Assembly: GCA_031282905.1 (NCBI GenBank)
Contig: JAITCV010000228.1
Span: 1 to 6,148, forward strand
Reading direction: 5' to 3'
Origin: Azoarcus sp.
Lineage (GTDB): Bacteria > Pseudomonadota > Gammaproteobacteria > Burkholderiales > Rhodocyclaceae
Length of the DNA stretch: 6,148 nucleotides
Under the pieces are notes generated by a model. That model was not told the DNA's origin and searched no databases. It saw only the letters and a list, made by a program, of their open reading frames with translations. Below, piece by piece: positions 1 to 5,384 of this stretch (the stretch's first letter is position 1; each line of letters starts with the position of its first letter). The position numbers and the translations under genes were made by a program.

Positions 1-30
1 ATGCCTGGAAACACAGCAACGGTGCGGCTT

Positions 31-80
31 TGTAGGGGCGCGCTGCGCGCGCCCGCGGGCGCATGCAATGCGCCCCTACA
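31..80. repeat. 50-bp inverted repeat (intergenic palindromic element)
   Basis: The outer arms are an exact 11-bp inverted match, TGTAGGGGCGC at 31-41 and GCGCCCCTACA at 70-80. The centre holds a perfect 14-bp palindrome, GCGCCCGCGGGCGC at 49-62. Elements bounded by TGTAGGGGCG/CGCCCCTACA recur between genes in many proteobacterial genomes, as I recall. There is no transposase and no room for one, so it is a non-autonomous repeat. It lies about 100 bp beyond the stop of the minus-strand regulator gene. A strong RNA hairpin could form, but no T-run follows on either strand, so I do not call it a terminator. The rest of 1-181 shows no convincing gene. Confidence 0.8.
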
Positions 81-168
81 GGCGTTATCGTTATCAAAAG
101 ACCTATCAAGAATAAGACACTACACTAGCCTCGCTGGTGACGAGTTCAAGGCATGATGCGTATCGATT

Positions 169-185
169 TGTTTTATCTGTTTTAT
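169..185. repeat. short direct repeat at the regulator stop codon
   Basis: TGTTTTAT occurs at 169-176 and again at 178-185, one base apart. The second copy covers the TAA stop codon of the minus-strand regulator (184-182). The stretch is AT-rich against a GC-rich background. It may be a chance repeat or replication slippage; no function is implied. Confidence 0.35.
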
Positions 186-931
186 TTGCGATTGCAAAAA
201 CCATTCCTGGCCGTTGGCATCGGTTCCCTCGCGCCCGCAATGCGCCCCAGGGCTTCCGGCACGCGGATTTCCCATTGGCGGCGTTTGCCGTGAATGACAC
301 CTTGTTGTGACCAGTCGGCAAGCAGGCGGTTCAGGGTTTCCGCGCGGATGCCCAGCGTGGCGGCCAATTGGCGTTGACTCAGGGGTAATTCGATCCCTGC
401 CTTGCCCTGGCGCTCGTGCTGCTGCAAGAGATAGTCCGCCAGACGCTCGGAAGCGGAGGTGCGCGCCAGACGTTCCACTTCCCCGATGCGCTGGCACAGG
501 CGCTGGCTCGCGCGCCCCAGAAGACGCAGGGCGACCTGGGGCTCGATTTCGCACAGATGATGCAGATCCTGGCGGCGCATCTGGAAAAGCTGGCAGGGAG
601 TGCGGGCGCGGATGCCTACCGGATAACGTCCGTCGGGGACGAACATCAGCACTTCCGCGATCAATTCCGGTGAGCGCATGTGGCAGAAGATGCGTTCTTC
701 GCCATCCGCGCCATAACGCACCGATTCCATTTCGCCTTGCTGGAGCAGGTACCAGGATCGCGCGTCGTCCTGTTCATGAAAGATGAATTCCGCTTCGCGC
801 AATTGCCGGGATATGCCATTTGCCAGGATGGGACGCATGGCGGCTTCCGCCACGCCAATGAAAAGCGGATGCGTCATGAGTGTGGACAAAACTTCCGGGG
901 GGAACTTGAGAAAAGTCATTTTGACCGCCAT
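182..931 (-). CDS. Crp/Fnr-family transcriptional regulator, Dnr-like
   Basis: A cytoplasmic DNA-binding regulator of about 249 residues, usual for the family. Numbering below counts from the TTG codon at 934. Residues about 40-125 form the cyclic-nucleotide-like beta-roll, with WYLLQQGEMES at 61-71 and IAEVLMF at 92-98. A dimerisation helix lies at about 130-160, and a winged helix-turn-helix follows, LSQRQLAATLGIRAETLNR at 185-203. Where CRP has the cAMP-binding Arg-Ser pair, this protein has Tyr104-Pro105. It also lacks the N-terminal cysteine cluster that holds the FeS centre in FNR; its five cysteines (84, 114, 128, 147, 247) are scattered. The overall layout matches Dnr, a haem-dependent nitric-oxide sensor, as I remember that family. 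The recognition helix has Glu199 and Arg203, with Asn where FNR has Ser212. It is divergent from the receptor operon and so probably controls it. The start is uncertain: TTG 934, ATG 931 and ATG 919 are all possible and none has a clear ribosome binding site. I chose ATG 931. Confidence 0.9.
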   Translation of the reverse strand: MAVKMTFLKFPPEVLSTLMTHPLFIGVAEAAMRPILANGISRQLREAEFIFHEQDDARSWYLLQQGEMESVRYGADGEERIFCHMRSPELIAEVLMFVPDGRYPVGIRARTPCQLFQMRRQDLHHLCEIEPQVALRLLGRASQRLCQRIGEVERLARTSASERLADYLLQQHERQGKAGIELPLSQRQLAATLGIRAETLNRLLADWSQQGVIHGKRRQWEIRVPEALGRIAGAREPMPTARNGFCNRK

Positions 932-940
932 CAATTTGTA

Positions 941-955
941 TGATTATAAGAATCA
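941..955. promoter_or_regulatory. inverted repeat TGATT-N5-AATCA, possible dimer-binding site
   Basis: TGATT at 941-945 and AATCA at 951-955 are perfect inverted arms. They resemble the TTGAT/ATCAA half-sites of FNR and Dnr, but the spacing differs from the canonical TTGAT-N4-ATCAA site. It overlaps the Fur-like box, so it may be only part of that site. It could otherwise be the operator of the divergent Crp/Fnr protein. Confidence 0.25.
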
Positions 956-960
956 CTATT
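942..960 (+). promoter_or_regulatory. Fur-box-like operator
   Basis: GATTATAAGAATCACTATT matches the 19-bp Fur consensus GATAATGATAATCATTATC at 14 of 19 positions by direct alignment. It lies between the candidate -35 and -10 of the receptor gene and covers one candidate -10 of the divergent regulator. Bound Fur-Fe(II) there could block both promoters. AT-rich DNA raises the chance of accidental matches, but 14 of 19 is well above what composition alone would usually give. Confidence 0.5.
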
Positions 961-967
961 AATTATA
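943..967 (-). promoter_or_regulatory. candidate -10 boxes for the divergent regulator gene
   Basis: Reading the minus strand, TATAAT occurs exactly twice, at 948-943 and at 967-962. Neither has a good -35 at 16-18 bp, again suggesting activator dependence. Starting from the first would give a nearly leaderless message for ATG 931, or about a 16-nt leader for ATG 919. Confidence 0.35.
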
Positions 968-981
968 ACGTCGATAGACGC

Positions 982-985
982 GAGG
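982..985 (+). promoter_or_regulatory. ribosome binding site of the receptor gene
   Basis: GAGG lies four bases before ATG 990. The spacing is a little short, but this is the only Shine-Dalgarno-like match near the start. It supports 990 as the start, as does the complete signal peptide that begins there. Confidence 0.5.
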
Positions 986-989
986 CAGC

Positions 990-3122
990 ATGATTTACAT
1001 TTCCCGTCCCCACCCATTCTCAAGTCATGCCAGAAGCTTTGTGGCATTGGCGATCTCGCTTGCTTTCCCCGTTGCCCACGCCGAGAAAGAAGAGGCGCTC
1101 CTGCCCGTCGTGGAAACGGTTTCGGCAATCCGTTCCAGCGGCGTGGCGGAAGATTCGCCACGTTCGGTGAGCGTGGTCGATTCGAAGACGCTCACCGAGC
1201 GCCCCGGCATGAATGGCATCCAGACCGCGTTGGAAGAGGTGCCTGGTATCCAGTTCGCCCGCTCTGGCGGGCTGGGCGGGCAGATCGTCATGCGCGGCTT
1301 CAATTCCAACAATGCCCGTTCCATCGTGACCGTGGATGGCGATCGCTATCGCGGACGCACTACGTTGGAATTCAACATGTTCGACCCCAACGCCATCGAA
1401 CGCATCGAGGTCATTCGCGGCCCGGCGTCGGCGCTCTATGGCGCGGACGCCATGAATGGCGTGATCAACATCGTCACCCGCCGTGCCCGGGGCGACAGCG
1501 ACGCGCCGTTTTCCCTCAGTCCCCGCCTGCGTGCGCTGGAATATGCGAGCGTGAACGATCTGTGGGGCACGCGGCTGGAGTTGAGCGGCGGCGGCGCGGG
1601 TTTCGATGTGATGATCGGCGCGCATTACCGTGGCGCGCACGATTTCGATACGCCCAAGGGCCGCGCCCGAAACAGTGATTTCGACAGCAAGGGACTGGAT
1701 TTCAACATCGGCTACAGCCCCACCTCGGAATCACGTTGGGAGTTGTCCGGCCGCTACCAGGACGTCATGACCGGACGCGCGGGCGGACTGGGCGCCGCGC
1801 CAGGCGCGCCGATCCAGGAGGTGACCGAGGATCCGATCATCGAAAGATATCTGCGCCTGGCCTATCAGGGGAAAAACTTCGGCGCGCTGGCCGATACCCT
1901 GGATGGTTCGCTTTACGTGCGCGAATTCGAAACCGATATCTACCAGACCAATCGCAGCAATCCCGCCGTGACCGCCGCGCCGCACCTCAAGGTGTATACG
2001 CCCACGGTATGGGGCGGCCACCTCGTCGCCATGAAGGGGATGGGTGAGCATTTGCTGGGCTATGGCGGCGATTTCTTCCGCGAGGATTTCTACGGACGCA
2101 AACGCCAGATTACCCGCACGAATGCCGCAACCGGCGCGCTCATCGGCCAGACGGATTGGGAGCACATCGATCGTCATTCGTGGCAGACCAATATCGGCGC
2201 GTTTATTACCGATGAATGGCAGGCGAGCGAACGCTGGACGCTGTCCGGCGCGCTGCGCTACGACCGGGTGAAAGTAAAAATCGGCCACACGGTGGATGGC
2301 GAAACCCCCGCCATCACGGAAGAATTCGAGCGCCACCGCGAAAATACCCATTCGGCGCTCACCGGCAACCTGGGCGCGGTCTACAAGCTCACGCCGGTCT
2401 GGAGCCTGGCCGCGAACCTGAGCCGCGGCTTTCGCGCCCCTTCCGGCAATGAACGCACGATCACTTCCACCGCGGGCACGATCACGACGCTGCCCAGCCC
2501 CGAGCTGAAACCGGAATACAACAACACGCTGGAGCTGGGGCTGCGCTGGAACGCGGACGCGGCGCGCGGCAGTCTCACCGCATATGAGAGCCGTTATACC
2601 GACCTGATCACGACCCGGGTGCTGACGCCGAGCTTGCGCCAGCGTCTCAATGTCGGCGACGCGGTGATACGCGGACTGGAACTGGAAGGCAGCAACGAGC
2701 TTGCCCGCCATTGGCGTCTGGCCTACATGCTCACCCTCACCCGCGGCACCGACAAATCCTCCCATCGACCATTGCCTGGCATCGCGCCGCTGGCCGCGCG
2801 GCTGGCCTTGCGTTACCAGCAGGACGGCTGGTATGTCGAAGGCGTCACGCGGGGCTACAAGGGCAAGACGCGCATCGACGCGACGCAGGAACGCAAGGGT
2901 TCGAGCTACGCCATGGTCGATGTTTACGCCGGAGCCAGTCTCGACCGTTACATCGGCGGCGCGCGTGGTTGGAAGCTCGTCGCCGGGGTGGAAAACCTGT
3001 TCGATCGCCTGGGACGCAACCCCGCCGTGGCCGAGGACATTGCCTATCCGCATGGCGGCATCGCCAATCCCCTGGCCGAACCGGGGCGCAATTTCGTGTT
3101 GAAACTCACTTCGGATTTCTAG
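990..3122 (+). CDS. TonB-dependent outer-membrane receptor
   Basis: A 710-residue receptor that uses TonB-ExbBD energy to bring a ligand across the outer membrane. A Sec signal peptide covers residues 1-31 and ends in Ala-His-Ala. A TonB-box-like segment, LPVVETVSAI, lies at about 38-47. The plug domain (about 50-165) ends in the signature IERIEVIRGPASALYGAD (136-153) followed by GVINIVTRR. The remainder is the 22-strand barrel, closing with EPGRNFVLKLTSDF, whose terminal Phe is the usual assembly signal. FRAP (481-484) and a PSPEL motif (502-506) resemble the FRAP/NPNL boxes of the haem/haemoglobin receptor group. However, the conserved His between those boxes is absent, and I see no His in the plug, so a haem assignment is weak. 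The binding protein, permease and ATPase follow on the same strand. The ligand may be a ferric siderophore or another metal complex. Family confidence is very high; substrate confidence is low. Confidence 0.96.
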   Translation: MIYISRPHPFSSHARSFVALAISLAFPVAHAEKEEALLPVVETVSAIRSSGVAEDSPRSVSVVDSKTLTERPGMNGIQTALEEVPGIQFARSGGLGGQIVMRGFNSNNARSIVTVDGDRYRGRTTLEFNMFDPNAIERIEVIRGPASALYGADAMNGVINIVTRRARGDSDAPFSLSPRLRALEYASVNDLWGTRLELSGGGAGFDVMIGAHYRGAHDFDTPKGRARNSDFDSKGLDFNIGYSPTSESRWELSGRYQDVMTGRAGGLGAAPGAPIQEVTEDPIIERYLRLAYQGKNFGALADTLDGSLYVREFETDIYQTNRSNPAVTAAPHLKVYTPTVWGGHLVAMKGMGEHLLGYGGDFFREDFYGRKRQITRTNAATGALIGQTDWEHIDRHSWQTNIGAFITDEWQASERWTLSGALRYDRVKVKIGHTVDGETPAITEEFERHRENTHSALTGNLGAVYKLTPVWSLAANLSRGFRAPSGNERTITSTAGTITTLPSPELKPEYNNTLELGLRWNADAARGSLTAYESRYTDLITTRVLTPSLRQRLNVGDAVIRGLELEGSNELARHWRLAYMLTLTRGTDKSSHRPLPGIAPLAARLALRYQQDGWYVEGVTRGYKGKTRIDATQERKGSSYAMVDVYAGASLDRYIGGARGWKLVAGVENLFDRLGRNPAVAEDIAYPHGGIANPLAEPGRNFVLKLTSDF

Positions 3123-3142
3123 GGCTGCCGACATGTTTTGCA

Positions 3143-3180
3143 TTTGTCATTGCAAGGCGCGAAGCAATGTGGCAATCCAC
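3143..3180. repeat. ATTGC/GCAAT-type intergenic palindromic repeat
   Basis: CATTGC at 3148-3153 pairs with GCAATG at 3164-3169, and a second GCAAT follows at 3172-3176. The form GTCATTGC...GAAGCAAT...GCAATCC is that of a widespread dispersed repeat, remembered as CATTGCGAGG...GAAGCAATC. Its translations are known for creating false peptides (compare IARREAMWQS in another frame here). It lies just after the receptor stop codon. Confidence 0.7.
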
Positions 3181-3190
3181 ACGGCGTCGT

Positions 3191-3236
3191 CGGGAGCACG
3201 GGCATCTTGCCCGCAGCGGTCGGGATGCCCGCGCCC
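3191..3236. repeat. GC-rich palindromic repeat with two alternative hairpins
   Basis: CGGGCA (3199-3204) pairs with TGCCCG (3208-3213) across a 3-base loop. The same left arm, as CGGGCATC (3199-3206), can instead pair with GATGCCCG (3224-3231). The core resembles another dispersed proteobacterial repeat family. Five T residues follow at 3238-3242, six bases after the longer stem. This gives a weak resemblance to an intrinsic terminator or attenuator between the receptor and the ABC genes. Two repeats in tandem suggest that this junction is an insertion-tolerant spot. Confidence 0.6.
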
Positions 3237-3240
3237 CTTT

Positions 3241-4332
3241 TTGTCCCCCATCCCAGGGCCGAGACTGGCCGTGATCGTTCTGGGCGTGTTCTTTTTTCTC
3301 GCGCCGGCAGCCGCGCGGACGCTCACCGACCAGAATGGCCATACCGTCGACGTGCCCGCCACGATCCGGCGCGTCATCGCCATCCCGATTCCGCTCGCCT
3401 CGATGGTCATGGTCGTGGATGGCGGCACGAGCCGTCTCATCGGCATGAATTCCGCCGCGAAAAGCGACATTACCGAGGGACTGCTCGGGCGCATGTTCCC
3501 GCAAGCCGCACAGATACCGACGCGGATTGCCGGAGAGAATTTCGCGCCGAACGCCGAGGCGCTCATCACCGCCCGCGCCGATCTCGTCATCCAGTGGGGC
3601 GACCGGGGCAACGCCATCCTCGATCCCATTCGCGCCCTGGGCATTCCCATGCTCACCCTCAAATATGGCAATAGCGTTTTGGCCGCCGACTGGCTGCGCC
3701 TGACCGGCGCCGCGCTCGGCAAACCCGAACGCGGCGAGGCGCTGGCGCGCTGGTTTGAACAGCGGGTGGACGAGATTGCCCGCCTGGGCGCGGCGGTGCC
3801 GGAAAACGAACGGCCACGGGTCATTTACCTGATGCGCGGCCTGTCTACCCTGCAAGTGGCCGGCAAGGGCACAAGCATGGATGGCGATATCCGCGACGCT
3901 GGTGGCATCAACCCCGCCGCGCATCTGCCGGGGGCGGCCGTGGTCGGCATCGAACAGATATTGACCTGGAACCCGGACATCATCCTGCTCAACAATTTCG
4001 AATCGGGCTTGCAACCGGCGCGCCTGTATGCCGACAGCCGTTTCCAGGGCATCAAGGCCATCGATGAAAAGCGGGTTTATCTCTACCCGCGCGGCGGTTT
4101 CCGTTGGGACCCGCCCAGCCAGGAAACCCCGCTGGCCGTCGAATGGCTCCACGATATCTTCCATCCGCGCCGTGCCCTGCCGGGATTGCGCGCGCGCATC
4201 GCCCAAGTCTATGTGGATTTGTACGCTTACCGGATCACGGAGGCGGAAATCGACGAAGTCCTGCGCATGAAGGAAAACGGCCAGAGCGCGCATTACCAGA
4301 CATTGTTCGCTAACGGGACGGCACGGCCATGA
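3241..4332 (+). CDS. periplasmic substrate-binding protein of a metal-chelate ABC importer
   Basis: A soluble periplasmic binding protein of the class III (BtuF/FhuD/TroA-like) fold that hands its ligand to the downstream permease. The reading frame is open from ATG 3133 (399 residues), which has AGGG at 3121-3124. Its first 36 residues are Cys-rich repeat translation, so I place the start at TTG 3241 (363 residues). This gives MSPIPGPRLAVIVLGVFF and ends in LAPAAA, a clean Sec signal. GTG 3271 is an alternative. There is no lipobox Cys, so the protein is free rather than a lipoprotein. Counting from 3133, the mature part begins near residue 62 with TLTDQNGHTVDVPATIRRVI, typical of the N-terminal lobe. 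Other class features are NAEALITARADLVIQWGD, IRDAGGINPAA, IEQILTWNPDIILLNN and RVYLYPRGGFRWDPPSQE (Trp325). The stop overlaps the permease start as ATGA. Substrate is unresolved: iron chelate, cobalt/nickel, or oxyanion. Confidence 0.9.
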   Translation: MSPIPGPRLAVIVLGVFFFLAPAAARTLTDQNGHTVDVPATIRRVIAIPIPLASMVMVVDGGTSRLIGMNSAAKSDITEGLLGRMFPQAAQIPTRIAGENFAPNAEALITARADLVIQWGDRGNAILDPIRALGIPMLTLKYGNSVLAADWLRLTGAALGKPERGEALARWFEQRVDEIARLGAAVPENERPRVIYLMRGLSTLQVAGKGTSMDGDIRDAGGINPAAHLPGAAVVGIEQILTWNPDIILLNNFESGLQPARLYADSRFQGIKAIDEKRVYLYPRGGFRWDPPSQETPLAVEWLHDIFHPRRALPGLRARIAQVYVDLYAYRITEAEIDEVLRMKENGQSAHYQTLFANGTARP

Positions 4333-5384
4333 ACGAGGCCACGACACACATGGACCACGGCGCGTTCGCGCCGCGCGCCGCCTTTGTGCACAAAACCACG
4401 CTCGGCCTGCTGCTTTTGTTGCTGCTCGTCATCTTCGGCGCGCTCTCCATCGGGCGTTACGCCATTGCCCCGCTCGATGTCGCGCGCATCCTGCTGGGTA
4501 GCGGTGACGCCGATCCCATGGCCACCCGCGTGATCGAAAGCGTGCGCCTGCCCCGCGTGCTGCTCGCGCTGCTGGTGGGCGCGGGGCTGGCGGCGGCGGG
4601 CGCATCCTTGCAGAGCATTTTCCGCAATCCGCTTGCCGAACCGCAATTGCTGGGAGTGTCCTCCGGGGCGGCGTTCGGCGGCATCCTGGCCTTGCTGATC
4701 TGGGGAGACGGCTTGCCGCTCATCGCTGGCGCGCTTGTCTTCGGCATGATGGCGCTCCTTGCCGTCTTCTGGCTCGCGGGCGGCAAGATGGCGCATCGCA
4801 CCGGCAGCGCCGTGCTTTTGGTGCTGGCGGGCATCGTGGTCAGCGGCGTCTTTGCCGCGGGCGTCTCGCTCGTCAAACTCGTCGCCGACCCGCAAAACCA
4901 GTTGCCCGCCATCGTCTTCTGGCTGATGGGCAGCCTTTCCAGCGCGAACCAGGAACGGCTGTGGCTGGCCCTGCCCTGCATTGGCCTCAGCCTCGCCCTG
5001 CTTCACGGCCTGCGTTTCCAGTTGCTGGCGCTCTCCCTCAGCGAGGAAGACGCGCGCGCCCTGGGCGTCAAGGTCGGGCCCGGACGCTTGCTGGCGCTGC
5101 TCGCCGTCGGCCTGATCACCGCCGCAAGCGTGGCCGTCTGTGGCATCGTCGGCTGGGTCGGCCTCGTGGTGCCGCATCTGGTGCGCATGGGCCTGGGCAC
5201 GGATCACCGCAATTTCCTCCTGAACGTCATGGTGGGCGGCGCGGCCTACCTGATCGTCGTCGATACCCTGGCGCGTAGCGCGATGGAAGTGGAAATCCCG
5301 CTGGGCGTACTCACTTCGCTGCTGGGCGCGCCCCTCTTTGCCTTTCTCGTGCGCCGCATCGGGCATGGCGTGGAGGGCGGATGA
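4329..5384 (+). CDS. FecCD-family ABC transporter permease
   Basis: The inner-membrane channel of the importer, 351 residues with about ten hydrophobic segments, the normal size for BtuC/FecD-type subunits. Signature stretches are VRLPR (72-76), RNPLAEPQLLGVSSGA (99-114), the cytoplasmic ATPase-contact loop SEEDARALGV, GIVGWVGLVVPHLVR (272-286) and SLLGAPLFAFLVRR near the C-terminus. Only one permease gene is present, so the channel is presumably a homodimer as in BtuC. The start at 4329 overlaps the previous stop by ATGA and the end overlaps the ATPase start in the same way, which implies translational coupling. Met8 at 4350 is a possible alternative start. Its hydrophilic N-terminal tail of about 22 residues is ordinary. 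The family call is secure; specificity cannot be read from the permease. Confidence 0.96.
   Translation: MNEATTHMDHGAFAPRAAFVHKTTLGLLLLLLLVIFGALSIGRYAIAPLDVARILLGSGDADPMATRVIESVRLPRVLLALLVGAGLAAAGASLQSIFRNPLAEPQLLGVSSGAAFGGILALLIWGDGLPLIAGALVFGMMALLAVFWLAGGKMAHRTGSAVLLVLAGIVVSGVFAAGVSLVKLVADPQNQLPAIVFWLMGSLSSANQERLWLALPCIGLSLALLHGLRFQLLALSLSEEDARALGVKVGPGRLLALLAVGLITAASVAVCGIVGWVGLVVPHLVRMGLGTDHRNFLLNVMVGGAAYLIVVDTLARSAMEVEIPLGVLTSLLGAPLFAFLVRRIGHGVEGG

Larger units (their letters stand above)
940..969 (+). promoter_or_regulatory. candidate sigma-70 promoter for the receptor operon
   Basis: TATAAC at 964-969 matches the -10 consensus at five of six bases. ATGATT at 940-945 is a weak -35 (three of six), 18 bp upstream. 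Transcription would begin near 976 and leave a leader of roughly 14 nt. The weak -35 would fit a promoter that needs an activator. Confidence 0.4.
932..989. promoter_or_regulatory. AT-rich divergent control region
   Basis: These 58 bp separate the divergent regulator and receptor genes. The GC content is about one third, far below the flanking genes. The region holds a Fur-box-like site, an inverted repeat TGATT-N5-AATCA (941-955), and two copies of ATTATAA (943-949 and 962-968) spaced 19 bp apart. It is too short for a cobalamin riboswitch or any other large leader RNA. Confidence 0.75.

Noticed and set aside
31..80. CRISPR or attachment-site reading of the palindromic repeat
   Set aside because: It is a single copy with no spacer array, and no integrase or tRNA lies nearby.
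125..152. Possible terminator of the minus-strand regulator (CTCG...CGAG and GCCT...AGGC arms)
   Set aside because: The stems are only 4 bp, the two pairings compete, and no T-run follows in the direction of transcription.
1..156. Plus-strand frame starting with ATG at base 1 and ending at TGA 154-156
   Set aside because: It runs straight through the 50-bp palindromic repeat and gives no recognisable protein. The ATG at the window edge is probably coincidental.
932..989. Cobalamin riboswitch upstream of the receptor, which would have suggested a BtuB-type system
   Set aside because: Only 58 bp separate the divergent genes, far too short for a B12 riboswitch, and no B12-box-like sequence is visible.
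1731..3143. Long minus-strand open frame (470 codons) antisense to the receptor gene
   Set aside because: It is a shadow of the high-GC receptor gene, which has clear family motifs on the other strand. The translation shows no recognisable domain.
3106..4347. Minus-strand open frame of 413 codons opposite the binding protein
   Set aside because: It is low-complexity, Arg/Ala/His-rich translation antisense to a recognised gene, and includes the peptide produced by the dispersed repeats.
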